From contig NZ_CP045422.1 in NCBI RefSeq assembly GCF_014926585.1, positions 1,342,501-1,406,500 of the forward strand: a stretch of 64,000 nt of DNA, in the 5' to 3' direction. The stretch comes from Devosia beringensis (lineage in GTDB: Bacteria; Pseudomonadota; Alphaproteobacteria; Rhizobiales; Devosiaceae). How positions within the stretch are numbered: position 1 is the stretch's first letter; each line of letters opens with the position of its first letter. Both the position numbers and the translations under genes were made by a program. This document shows positions 35,745 to 44,803 of this stretch, in pieces. Under the pieces are notes generated by a model. That model saw only the letters and a list, made by a program, of their open reading frames with translations. It ran no database searches and was not told where the DNA came from.

Positions 35745-36130
35745 CTGGCGGCCGGCGCCTGTTCGTTGAGCAGGAGCATCAGGTGGTTGGCGAGGTCGGC
35801 CTGCTGATAGGGCTTGTTGAGGCGGGGCAGGTCGATCTGTTCGCCGCTGGGCAGCTCGGAATAGCCGGTGGCCAGCACCACGGCGAGCCCTGGCCGCAGC
35901 TGGCGCGCCTGGGTCGCCAGCTCCACCCCGTTCATGCCCGGCATGGCATAGTCGGTGATCAGCAGGTCGATGGGCCGGTCGCTGGCGAGAATTTTCAGCG
36001 CCTCGGCGCCGGAATAGGCCTCGATGGCCGTATGGCCGAGCTGTTCGAGCATGTCGACAGCGTTCATGTTGATCAGCGCATCGTCATCGACCACCAGAAT
36101 TGTGGCGGCCCTGCTGGCGGGACTGTTCAT
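35741..36130 (-). CDS. single-domain response regulator (CheY-like receiver)
   Basis: 129 residues: receiver domain with acidic pocket VVDDD (14-17), phospho-acceptor Asp60 in LLITDYAMPG, and a Lys in RLNKPYQQ. No output domain. The start at 36130 (MNSPASRAATILVVDDD) is preferred, since the 72 codons upstream are antisense to the polA leader. No kinase gene is adjacent. Confidence 0.9.
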   Translation of the reverse strand: MNSPASRAATILVVDDDALINMNAVDMLEQLGHTAIEAYSGAEALKILASDRPIDLLITDYAMPGMNGVELATQARQLRPGLAVVLATGYSELPSGEQIDLPRLNKPYQQADLANHLMLLLNEQAPAAS

Positions 36131-36344
36131 CGGCAAACCCTCTGGCGGCACTACAAGTATTGGGCAGCGCTTAGCGCGCAATAACGGCCCAATTACGATA
36201 TCATGCACGGCGCAGGCCGTCCTCACGACAACCATTGCCCCCACAACGCGGCAGCTTGTGCCCGGGTTCCCGCCAGCGAGGTCTTTTGGCCAGCGGCAAA
36301 CTGGCCTAAAGTCGGCGTCCATCATCCGCTTGGAATCGCCCCTC

Positions 36345-39266
36345 ATGCATCTGCTGCTCGTCGACGGCTCGGCCTATATCTTCCGCGCCTTCCATGCCCT
36401 GCCCCAGCTCAACCGCAAGTCGGACGGGCTGCCCGTGGGCTGCGTGCAGGGCTTCTGCAACATGCTCTACAAGCTCACCGAAGATCTCAAGGGCGACGAC
36501 GCGCCCACCCATATGGCGGTGATCTTCGATCATTCCGGCAAGACCTTCCGCGACGATTTCTATCCCGACTACAAGGCACAACGCCCACCGGCACCGGTGG
36601 AGCTGGTGCCGCAGTTCCCGCTGACCCGCGCCGCCACCCGCGCCTTTTCCATTCCTTCCATCGAAATGGAGGGCTGGGAGGCCGATGATATCATCGCCAC
36701 CTATGCAGTGATGGCGCGCAAGGCCGGCGGCAAGGCCACCATTGTCTCCTCCGACAAGGACATGATGCAGCTGATCGAGCCCGATGGCAGTATCCGCATG
36801 CTCGACACCATTCCGCGCCCCGGCCAGCCGCCTCTGCGCTGGATCGGTATGGATGAGGTCTTCACCAAGTTCGGCGTCACGCCGGACAAGGTCATCGAGG
36901 TGCAGGCGCTGTGCGGCGACAGCGTCGACAATGTGCCCGGCGTGCCCGGCATCGGCGTCAAGACGGCGGCCGAGCTGATCAATCAGTATGGCTCGGTGGA
37001 AAACCTCCTCGCCCATGCCGACGAGATCAAGCAGAACGCCCGCCGCGAAAAGCTCAAGGCCAATGCCGAGCTGGCGCTGGTCTCCAAGCGCCTCGTGACG
37101 CTGAGCCAGGACGTGCCGGTCGAGCTCGATCTCGGCGCCCTGCTGCGCCAGCCCATGGAGCCGGGCAACCTCTTCCCCTTTCTCAAGGCGATGGAGTTCG
37201 CCACCATCACCAAGCGCCTGGCCGGCCTGCTCGATGCCAATCCCGATGATTTCCCGGCCGATCCGGCCCATGCCGCCAAGACGGCGCCGGGCGCGGTGGG
37301 CTTTGACAATGCCGCCCGCGCAGAAAGCCGCGCCGCCCGGCACGAGGCCTCGGGCCGGTCCAATGCCGCCCCGGTGGCCCATGCCGCGGCCGAGCATGCC
37401 CGCATCCGCGCCATTGCCTTCAGACACGAGGATTACGAGATCATCCGCGATGCCACCGCTTTGCAGCGCTGGATCGACGCCATCGAGATGACCGGCTTTG
37501 TCGCCACCGATACCGAGACCACCGGGCTCGACAACCAGACGGCGGACCTCGTCGGTCTCAGTTTTTCCATCGCCCCGGGCACAGGCGCCTATCTACCGCT
37601 CGGCCACATTGAGGGCGCGGCCGATATCTTTGGCGGCGGCGGCCCCTCCGAGGGCCAGATGGATATCCGGCTGGCGCTGGATATGCTCAAGCCGCTCTTT
37701 GCCGATCCGTCGATCCTGAAAATCTTCCACAATGGCAAATATGACCTCGGGATGCTGGCGCGCTATGACGTGCCGGTCAGGTCCATCGATGACACGCTGC
37801 TGCTGAGCTATGCGCTGGACGGGCCGCAGTTCAACACCATGGGCGAGCTGGGCGAGCACTGGCTGGGCTTTGCCGGCCAGTCGATCCGCGAGCTGCTCGG
37901 CTCGGGCAAGAGCCAGCGCACTTTTGCCCAGGTGCCGATTGCCGAGGCGGCTCGCTATGCCGCCGAGGATGCCGACATGACCATGCGGCTCTGGCAGGTG
38001 CTGAAACCCCGCCTCGTCGCGGAAAACATGACGGCGCTCTACGAAACCATCGAGCGGCCTTTGGCGCCAGTCCTCGCCCGGATGGAGGCGCGCGGCGTCA
38101 ATGTGGACCGCTCCATCCTCAGCCGACTCTCGGGTGAGTTCGCCCAGCGCGCCGCCGGGTTTGAGGCCGAGGCCTATGAGCTGGCCGGGCAGAGTTTCAA
38201 CCTCGGCTCGCCCAAGCAGCTGGGCGAAATCCTCTTTGACAAGATGGGGCTCGAGGGCGGCACCAAGACCAAGACCGGCGCCTGGGCCACCGGCGCCGAT
38301 GTGCTCGAAGACCTGGCGCTCAAGGGCGTGCCGCTGGCGCGCACCATTGTCGACTGGCGCCAGCTCAACAAGCTGCGCAGCACCTATACCGATGCCCTGC
38401 CCGTCTATATCAATGCCCGCACCGGGCGCGTCCACACCACCTATTCCCAGCATTCGGTGCTGACCGGGCGCCTCAGCTCGAATGATCCGAACCTGCAGAA
38501 CATTCCCGTCCGCACCGAAGATGGGCGCAAGATCCGTTCGGCCTTTGTTGCCGCGCCCGGAAAAATCCTGGTCTCAGCCGATTACAGCCAGATTGAGCTG
38601 CGCGTGCTGGCCCATATCGCCGATATCCAGGCGCTCAAGGACGCCTTCGAGGAGGGCCTCGACATCCACGCCATGACGGCATCAGAAATGTTCGGCGTGC
38701 CGGTCGAAGGCATGCCCAGCGATGTGCGCCGCCGCGCCAAGGCGATCAATTTCGGCATCATCTATGGCATTTCCGCCTTTGGCCTCGCCAATCAGCTGGG
38801 CATCGGCCGCGGCGAGGCGGGCGACTATATCAAGACCTATTTCGAGCGCTTCCCCGGCATTGCCGACTACATGGCCGAGCAGCGTCGCAAGGTGAAGGAA
38901 GACGGCCATGTGACGACCCTGTTCGGTCGCCGCATCAACTTCCCCAATGCCAAGTCGCACAATCCAAGCGAACGCGCCTTTGTCGAGCGCGCCTCCATCA
39001 ACGCCCCCATCCAAGGCTCAGCCGCCGACATCATCCGCCGCGCCATGATCCGCATGGAGCCGGAACTGAAAAAGGCCGGCATCGAGGCCGACATGCTCTT
39101 GCAGGTCCATGACGAACTGATCTTCGAAGTGCCGCTGGGGACGGAGAATGACGCGATTCCCGTGATCAAGCGGGTGATGGAAGGCGCCGCCGAACCCGCC
39201 GTGCGCCTGACCGTGCCGATCCAGGTCGATGCGCATGCGGCGGGGAACTGGGACGAGGCGCACTAA
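36345..39266 (+). CDS. polA: DNA polymerase I
   Basis: 973 residues. In order: 5'-3' exonuclease (about 1-300, starting LLLVDGSAYIFRAFHALP), 3'-5' exonuclease with catalytic DTET (Asp389, Glu391) and polymerase domain with motif A SADYSQIELR (Asp746), motif B RRRAKAINFGIIYG and motif C QVHDEL (Asp923, Glu924). It acts in Okazaki-fragment processing and repair. The frame is open further upstream, but the ATG at 36345 gives the family N-terminus. Proofreading residues look intact. Confidence 0.98.
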   Translation: MHLLLVDGSAYIFRAFHALPQLNRKSDGLPVGCVQGFCNMLYKLTEDLKGDDAPTHMAVIFDHSGKTFRDDFYPDYKAQRPPAPVELVPQFPLTRAATRAFSIPSIEMEGWEADDIIATYAVMARKAGGKATIVSSDKDMMQLIEPDGSIRMLDTIPRPGQPPLRWIGMDEVFTKFGVTPDKVIEVQALCGDSVDNVPGVPGIGVKTAAELINQYGSVENLLAHADEIKQNARREKLKANAELALVSKRLVTLSQDVPVELDLGALLRQPMEPGNLFPFLKAMEFATITKRLAGLLDANPDDFPADPAHAAKTAPGAVGFDNAARAESRAARHEASGRSNAAPVAHAAAEHARIRAIAFRHEDYEIIRDATALQRWIDAIEMTGFVATDTETTGLDNQTADLVGLSFSIAPGTGAYLPLGHIEGAADIFGGGGPSEGQMDIRLALDMLKPLFADPSILKIFHNGKYDLGMLARYDVPVRSIDDTLLLSYALDGPQFNTMGELGEHWLGFAGQSIRELLGSGKSQRTFAQVPIAEAARYAAEDADMTMRLWQVLKPRLVAENMTALYETIERPLAPVLARMEARGVNVDRSILSRLSGEFAQRAAGFEAEAYELAGQSFNLGSPKQLGEILFDKMGLEGGTKTKTGAWATGADVLEDLALKGVPLARTIVDWRQLNKLRSTYTDALPVYINARTGRVHTTYSQHSVLTGRLSSNDPNLQNIPVRTEDGRKIRSAFVAAPGKILVSADYSQIELRVLAHIADIQALKDAFEEGLDIHAMTASEMFGVPVEGMPSDVRRRAKAINFGIIYGISAFGLANQLGIGRGEAGDYIKTYFERFPGIADYMAEQRRKVKEDGHVTTLFGRRINFPNAKSHNPSERAFVERASINAPIQGSAADIIRRAMIRMEPELKKAGIEADMLLQVHDELIFEVPLGTENDAIPVIKRVMEGAAEPAVRLTVPIQVDAHAAGNWDEAH

Positions 39267-39287
39267 GGAGGGGGACGCGTTCGGCGA

Positions 39288-39336
39288 GATCGCTCCAGTG
39301 AAGCGATTTCAGGGTGCTAGGCCATGAGAGCTAAGC
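39288..39336. repeat. dispersed intergenic repeat (copy 1)
   Basis: Palindromic start GATCGCTCCAGTGAAGCGATT followed by a tail with AGGCCATGAGAGCT. The same arrangement occurs at 48459-48507. It lies downstream of polA. A second GC-rich palindrome (CTCCCCATCGACGGGGGAG) follows at about 39373. The rest of the gap to the next gene is empty. Confidence 0.6.
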
Positions 39337-39495
39337 TCGAATGGCCCAGACGTGTCGCATACGCGATCTGCACCTCCCCATCGACGGGGGAGGTTGGGAG
39401 GGGGTGTCGTTTAGCCCAGATATCTAGGCTAAACCTGCCCCGCCATTGATCTTCTCAGATAGGAGAGTGTCGTCTGATGCAATGGGGACGCCACA

Positions 39496-40287
39496 ATGCC
39501 GATTGAAGAAATCCCCCTCGCCGGTGGCGGCCGCACCGCTGTTTCCCGCATTGGCGACGTCGTCCACCGGCAAACCGGCTCCTGGGCCAAATCCGTCCAT
39601 GCCCTGCTGCACCATCTCGAGGCCGAGGGCTTTGCCGGCGCGCCACGCGTTATCGGCAGCGGCTTTGACGCAGAGGGACGCGAGACCCTGAGCTTTATCG
39701 AGGGCACCTCGCCCCATCCCGGTCCCTGGCCCGAAGAGGCGCTGTTCAGTCTCGGCCGCATGCTGGCCGATTTCCACCGCGCCAGCGCCAGCTTCGCGCC
39801 ACCCACAGACGCCACCTGGCGCCCTTGGTTCGGCCGCGATCTCGGAGATGGTCCCCGCATCATCGGCCATGGCGATCTCGGCGATTGGAACATCATCGCC
39901 CGCGACGACCAGCCGGTGGGTTTCATCGATTGGGAACAGGCCGGTCCCGTCGATCCCCTGGTCGAGCTAGCTCAGCTTTGCTGGCTTAACGCGCATCTGT
40001 TCGACGATGACTTGATGGAGCGCCTGTCTCTCCCATCCCTCGCCACCCGCGCGCGATACCTCCGCATCATCGTGGACGGCTATGGCCTCTCCGCACAGGA
40101 ACGCGCAAGGCTAGTCCCTACCATGATCGACCTAGCCATCGCCGATGCGGCCAATGAAGCAAAACAGGCCGTGCTTACGCCCGACAGCACCGGCCCTGTC
40201 GACGCACTATGGGCGATGGCCTGGTGGGCGAGGAGCGCGGCCTGGATGGGGCGGAACAGGGCGGAGTTGGAGGCGGCGGCGGGCTAG
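39496..40287 (+). CDS. phosphotransferase, APH/choline-kinase-like family
   Basis: 263 residues. The catalytic loop is HGDLGDWNII and the metal-binding segment is FIDWEQAGPVDPLVELAQL, as in aminoglycoside phosphotransferase-fold kinases. A glycine-rich N-terminal strand pair is present. The substrate is unknown; these proteins phosphorylate small alcohols, amino sugars or antibiotics. It stands alone between polA and a gene-poor stretch. Confidence 0.85.
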   Translation: MPIEEIPLAGGGRTAVSRIGDVVHRQTGSWAKSVHALLHHLEAEGFAGAPRVIGSGFDAEGRETLSFIEGTSPHPGPWPEEALFSLGRMLADFHRASASFAPPTDATWRPWFGRDLGDGPRIIGHGDLGDWNIIARDDQPVGFIDWEQAGPVDPLVELAQLCWLNAHLFDDDLMERLSLPSLATRARYLRIIVDGYGLSAQERARLVPTMIDLAIADAANEAKQAVLTPDSTGPVDALWAMAWWARSAAWMGRNRAELEAAAG

Positions 40288-40299
40288 ACTAGATAGCTT

Positions 40300-40474
40300 T
40301 CGATGACTGACCTCAAAGGCCTGCGCAGCCTGGTTGGGGTCAAAGACATCAAATCCCAGCACGCGAAGAAACGGCATGACGATGGCATTTTTCGTCGCCT
40401 CTGCAGTCTGTGCGACTGCCTGCGCGCCAATGGCCCACTTCGCCAAATCGGCGACATCTTCCTTGAATGACCAT
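40300..40474 (-). pseudogene. N-terminal fragment of a type I restriction (HsdR-like) protein
   Basis: The minus strand reads SFKEDVADLAKWAIGAQAV then AQTAEATKNAIVMPFLRVLG and FDVFDP, the conserved start of HsdR_N-type nuclease proteins (TEEATKxxxVMPFxxxLGYDVF). The ATG at 40474 is followed by one extra G that throws it out of frame, and the homology ends after about 50 codons. Clearly a relic. Confidence 0.65.
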
Positions 40475-40495
40475 GGAGCCCCCTACTAATATTTG

Positions 40496-40552
40496 AAGCG
40501 CAGGGTCTCTTAAAACAGATGTAAACGATCCACTAACGTCTGTTTTGCGCTT
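40496..40552. repeat. interrupted inverted repeat in gene-free stretch
   Basis: The right arm TCTGTTTTGCGCTT (40539-40552) is matched on the left by AAGCGC (40496-40501) and AAAACAGA (40512-40519), with 10 extra bases between them. The spacer is 19 bp. It lies upstream of the HsdR relic and may be an end of the lost element. The rest of 40553-40830 shows no gene. Confidence 0.4.
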
Positions 40553-40830
40553 AGGAGGGTCCTGCGCCCGCAGTTTGCCCATCACTCACCCTTGTGGGGA
40601 GGGAAGCGAGGCAGGGCTTGGCCTGCCAAGTCCGTCGTCGAGCAGGCTGGGGTTTGCCTCCGCGGGTACCACGCCTGTGACACCCCACCCTTGATCTCTC
40701 CCCCTAGGGCGGAGTGAGACGACTGCGGTATCGTGGTCTCATCTTCCTCAATTCCCAAAGATTGCGCTCGATCAACACCCGCCCTCTTCTCCAGCGCTAA
40801 TCTCCTCCCACACCACCGGGAGACCACGAC

Positions 40831-41232
40831 ATGCGCAGCTATACGCTTTCCGCCCACCGCGATGACGCCCAGGGCAGCGTGGCCGGGGTGCGCGAGGCGC
40901 TGGTGGTGCTCGACACCTCGCTGGCCGGGCGAGCAGATGCGCTCAATCCGGTGGAGCTGCTGCTGGCAAGTCTCGCCGCCTGCATGATCAAGGGGATGGA
41001 GCGCTCGGCGCCGCTGCTCAAATTCGAGTTTAGTGGGGTGACGGTGAACATGGTCGCTGAGCGGCAGGAGGCGCCACCGCGGATCAGCGCCATCACCTAT
41101 GTGCTCACTGTCGTTACCAGCGAGAGTGACCATCGGCTCGAGCTGCTGCACACCAATGTGCGCAAATATGGCACCATTTCCAACACGCTGGCGCAGAGCG
41201 TGGCCCTGCTGGGTACGGTGGTGCGCGGCTGA
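40831..41232 (+). CDS. OsmC-family protein lacking the second cysteine
   Basis: 133 residues. The first OsmC/Ohr cysteine is present (Cys51 in LLLASLAACMIKGME). The place of the second (usually CPxxNTL) reads KYGTISNTL without Cys, so it is not a classical two-cysteine peroxidase. It may be a related OsmC-like protein of other function. It stands alone; no regulator is adjacent. Confidence 0.85.
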   Translation: MRSYTLSAHRDDAQGSVAGVREALVVLDTSLAGRADALNPVELLLASLAACMIKGMERSAPLLKFEFSGVTVNMVAERQEAPPRISAITYVLTVVTSESDHRLELLHTNVRKYGTISNTLAQSVALLGTVVRG

Positions 41233-41246
41233 GGACCGCAATCGCG

Positions 41247-41543
41247 CTAGCGCATGGCCGCGGCGGCCAGATGCAGCCGTTCGGCGCTGACCGCGGTCCA
41301 GCGCGCCACGGCGCCCTGCGCCTGCGCCTGGCTGCGGACATAGGCCTCGATGCGGGCCTGGCCGATCTCATCGAGCAGGTGGCGGCAGGGTTTCCACATT
41401 ACCCAGTTGGGATTGACGGCCCGCATATGCAGCCGGTCATTGACGATGTCGAAATGGATATTGGCCGAGCGCGCCAGATCGAGGAATTCGGCGACAAGCT
41501 CGTCGGGCATGGTCTGGCTTGAGATGGCGTTGGGGATGGACAT
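41247..41543 (-). CDS. conserved-looking small cytoplasmic protein, unknown
   Basis: 98 residues from the ATG at 41543 (MSIPNAISSQTMPDELV), preceded by GAGG. Helical; no membrane segment or signal. The motif ANIHFDIVNDRLHMRAVNPNW is distinctive but not known to me. It converges on the OsmC gene with a 14-bp gap. A CtrA box lies 73 bp upstream of its start. Confidence 0.6.
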   Translation of the reverse strand: MSIPNAISSQTMPDELVAEFLDLARSANIHFDIVNDRLHMRAVNPNWVMWKPCRHLLDEIGQARIEAYVRSQAQAQGAVARWTAVSAERLHLAAAAMR

Positions 41544-41615
41544 GGCATTGCCTCGCATTTGAGACAAATCCAATGCATCGGCCGGATGGTTCGATCCCTG
41601 GCGGTGCCGGCATGG

Positions 41616-41630
41616 TTAAGGCGGGGTTAA
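41616..41630. promoter_or_regulatory. perfect CtrA box between two divergent genes
   Basis: TTAA-GGCGGGG-TTAA, a full TTAA-N7-TTAA site, 106 bp ahead of the DUF1206 gene and 73 bp ahead of the small minus-strand gene. Confidence 0.6.
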
Positions 41631-41735
41631 CCGGCGTGCCAAAGCGGGACAGCCGGCGCCGCGCGCGCGGAGCGGGCCGGTGGCGGGAACGCGATGGCGC
41701 TTTTGCCCGTTGCCTTGCCAACAAGGAGTGCCCCC

Positions 41736-42557
41736 ATGCCTGACAACAAGTTCGAAACCCTGGCCCGCGGCGGCTATATGGCGCGCGGCGTGGTCTATGG
41801 GATGCTGGGCGGGCTGGCTTTGGCCTCGGCGCTCTGGGGCGGCAGCGATGCCGAGGGCTCATCGGACGCCCTGTCGAGCCTGCTCGGCCTGCCCTTCGGG
41901 CGGATATTGCTGGGGCTGGTCGCCGTGGGGCTGTTCGGCTATGTGGCGTGGAAGCTGGCGCAGGGTCTGCTCAATGCCGACAATCGACCCGACAATATCA
42001 AGGGTTTTGGCCCGCGGGTCGGCCAGCTGATCAGCGCCGGCGGCAATCTTTTCCTCGCCCTCAGTGCCGCGCGGCTGGCGCTGCGCATGGGCGGCGGCGG
42101 GGAGGGTGGCAGCGGCGAGGAGGAAGCTTCGGCCTGGCTGCTGCAGCAGCCCTTCGGCGTGTGGCTACTCGGCCTTGTCGGTCTGGGAGTGATCGCCGCG
42201 GGGGTCACGCAGATCTGGTATGGCGCCAGCCATGGCTACCGCAAGCGGCTGTCGCTGCCGGGCGGCCATGCCGGCTGGATGGACAAGATCTGCATCTTTG
42301 GCCTGGGCGCGCGGGGGCTGGTCTTTGCCATTGTCGGCGGCTTTCTGGTCTATGCCGCCTTTTCCGTCTCGCCCGAACAGGCCGGCGGCACCGCCGAGGC
42401 GCTCGACTATGTGCACGCCCTGCCCTTCGGCCGCTGGCTTTACGGCACTATCGCCCTCGGTCTGGTCGCCTTTGGCGCCTATTCCGTCATCCAGGGGCTT
42501 TATCGCCATGTCGACGCCCCCGACATGGGCGACGTCCGCGCCGCCGCCCGGATCTAG
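41736..42557 (+). CDS. DUF1206 membrane protein
   Basis: 273 residues with about six membrane helices in three similar pairs; the repeats begin ARGGYMARGVVYGMLGG, GQLISAGGNLFLALSA and CIFGLGARGLVFAIVGG, the DUF1206 pattern. AAGGAG nine bases upstream fixes the ATG at 41736. Function is unknown in the family. The stop overlaps that of the convergent TetR gene (CTAG). Confidence 0.9.
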   Translation: MPDNKFETLARGGYMARGVVYGMLGGLALASALWGGSDAEGSSDALSSLLGLPFGRILLGLVAVGLFGYVAWKLAQGLLNADNRPDNIKGFGPRVGQLISAGGNLFLALSAARLALRMGGGGEGGSGEEEASAWLLQQPFGVWLLGLVGLGVIAAGVTQIWYGASHGYRKRLSLPGGHAGWMDKICIFGLGARGLVFAIVGGFLVYAAFSVSPEQAGGTAEALDYVHALPFGRWLYGTIALGLVAFGAYSVIQGLYRHVDAPDMGDVRAAARI

Positions 42558-43126
42558 TTGCGGGTACGCAGCCCATCGATGGCCATGGCCAGCACGCGCA
42601 GGCGCTGATCGGCATCGCTGAAGGTGACGCCGGCGACGCCCGAGATCAGCCGCATGATGTCCTGGCAGCTGGCATCGGCCCGGAGCTGGCCGGCGGCAAT
42701 GGCGCGGTCAAACAGAGGCTGAGCGGCGTCATAGAAGGCGCGGCGGCACGATTGCAGCGCCGGCGATTCGTTGTTGATGGCGCTGATCAGTACGCTCTTG
42801 GTGGCGGCGTAATCGATATAGCGCCACAGCCAGGATTCGAACGCCTCCCAGGGCGGCAATCCCGCCACGGCGTCTGCGGCGCGCACTAGTTCATCAATGC
42901 CATCGAGATAGACCGCCTCGATCAGCGCCTCGCGGGTCGGGAAATTGCGGTAGAGCGTGCCGATGCCAACCCCGGCGCGCCGGGCGATTTCCTCGAGCGC
43001 GGCGCTTGTGCCCTGTTCGGTGAACGTGGCCCGGGCAGAAGTCAGCAGGGCATCAAAATTGCGCCGCGCGTCGGCCCGGCCGGGGCGTCTGATCAGGCTG
43101 TCGGTGCTGTCCACCACTGCGGACAT
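42554..43126 (-). CDS. TetR-family transcriptional repressor
   Basis: 190 residues. The N-terminal helix-turn-helix is LEEIARRAGVGIGTLYRNFPTREALIEAVY; the C-terminal ligand domain is helical. It is divergent from a (frameshifted) MFS drug-pump gene, with three identical palindromic sites in the 138-bp gap, so it most likely represses itself and the pump. Confidence 0.93.
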   Translation of the reverse strand: MSAVVDSTDSLIRRPGRADARRNFDALLTSARATFTEQGTSAALEEIARRAGVGIGTLYRNFPTREALIEAVYLDGIDELVRAADAVAGLPPWEAFESWLWRYIDYAATKSVLISAINNESPALQSCRRAFYDAAQPLFDRAIAAGQLRADASCQDIMRLISGVAGVTFSDADQRLRVLAMAIDGLRTRN

Positions 43127-43155
43127 GAGCGATCTCCAAAAAATGCACTTGCAAG

Positions 43156-43231
43156 CGGAGGGTGCCTCCGCTATTAAACGGAGGTCATCTCCGCATAACG
43201 CTTGCTCCCATTATATCGGAGCCTGCCTCCG
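43156..43231. promoter_or_regulatory. array of three palindromic operators (CGGAG-N5-CTCCG)
   Basis: Sites at 43156-43170, 43179-43193 and 43217-43231, all with identical arms and a 5-bp spacer; centres are 23 and 38 bp apart. The first is extended to GCGGAGG-GTG-CCTCCGC. They lie between the tetR and MFS starts and are the likely TetR binding sites. Confidence 0.8.
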
Positions 43232-43264
43232 CATAGTCAAGCGTTCAGCACAAGGCATTTTCCC

Positions 43265-44688
43265 ATGACCTCTCCCTTGCGCAGCCCCTCGGCTGCTGTC
43301 TTTCCCGTCCTTGCCATCAATATTGGCGCCTTTGCCCTGCTGCAGTCGCTGCTGGTGCCGGTCTGCCCACCATCCAGCGCGATCTGGGCACCACGCCCTC
43401 GGTCGTCACCTGGACGCTGACCGCCTGGCTGCTCACCGCCGCCGTCGCCACCCCCATCCTGGGCAAGGTGGGCGACATGATCGGCAAGCGCCGCACCATC
43501 ATGATTTCGCTGTTCGCCGCCGCTTTGGGCAGCCTGATCGCCACTTTCGCCCCCAATATCGAGCTGGTGATTGCCGGCCGCGTCGTGCAGGGCCTCGCCG
43601 CCGGCATTTTCCCGCTCACCTATGGCATTATCCGCGACGAATTCCCCGCCGCCAAACTGCCTGGCATGATCGGGGCGGTCTCCGCCATCATCGCCATCGG
43701 CAGTGGCCTGGGCACGGTGCTGGCCGGGCCGATCGACGCGCTGTTCGGCTGGCGCGCTTTGTTCTGGATCCCCATGCTGGTCTTCCTGGGCGGCGCGGCC
43801 GCCACCCGGCTGGTGGTGCCGGAATCGGAAGTGCGCAATGGCGGCACCATCAACTGGCTGGCCGCCACGCTGATGGCCGGCTGGCTGGTGGCGCTGCTGC
43901 TGCCGCTCAGCTTTGGCACGCAGTGGGGCTGGACCTCGCTCACCGTGATCGGCCTTGGCCTCGCCGCCATTGTGCTGTTTGCCAGTTGGGTCATGGTGGA
44001 GACGCGCTCCAGCAATCCCCTGATCGACATGAAGCTGATGCGCCTGACCCCGATCTGGACCAATAACCTCGCCTCGCTGCTGTTCGGCGCCGCGATGTTC
44101 GGCGTCTTCGCCTTCCTGCCGCAGCTGGCGCAGATGCCCGCCACGGCCGGGTTCGGCTTTGGCGCCAGCGTGACGCAGTCCGGCTTCCTGATCCTGCCCA
44201 TGACCCTGGCCATGGCGGCCGCCGGTTTCCTCAGCGGCCGCGTTTCGGCAATGATCGGCGCCAAATACCAGCTGGTTGGATCAGCGGCGGCCGTGGCGCT
44301 GGCCAGCGTCGCCCTGGCGCTGCTGCATGACAGCCAGATCGAAATCATGCTGGCGGGTGGCCTGTTCGGCATCGGCCTGGGGTTTGGCGTAGCGGCCACG
44401 GCCAGCCTCATCGTGCTGACGGCCCCAGCCGGCCAGATCGGCGTGGCCAGCGGCATGAATTCGAACCTGCGCACCATCGGTGGCTCGATCGGCGCGGCGC
44501 TGATGAGCGCCCTGGTGACGGGCAATCTGCAGGCCAATGGCCTGCCTGCCGAAGCCGGCTTCACCGAGGGCTTTCTCGCCATGGGCGGCCTGGCCGCCAT
44601 TGCCATCCTGGTGGCGCTGCTGGTGCCCGACCATCGCCCGGCAGCGGCGCCGGTAGCCGTTGCAGGCCTTGCCAGCGCCAAAGCCTAG
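43265..44688 (+). pseudogene. MFS multidrug efflux transporter (DHA2-like), frameshifted
   Basis: The start MTSPLRSPSAAVFPVLAINI leads into the first helix, but the frame breaks at about 43363, where one C is missing: GTCTGCCC instead of GTCCTGCCC. The continuing frame reads LPTIQRDLGTTPSVVTWTLT then GDMIGKRRTIM (the MFS A-like motif) through to the end at 44688. Joined, it would be about 475 aa with about 14 helices. It is either a recent null mutation or a base-calling error; the remainder is perfectly conserved in style. Confidence 0.85.
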
Positions 44689-44803
44689 CGCGTCGCGAGG
44701 GCGGCACTGGCCAAAAGCCGGCGCTGCCCTTGCAAGCGGGGGCCCGGATCGCCATTTCAGGCAAAGTGGCGCGCGTCGCGCTGCGGCAGACCGGAGCGTC
44801 AAC

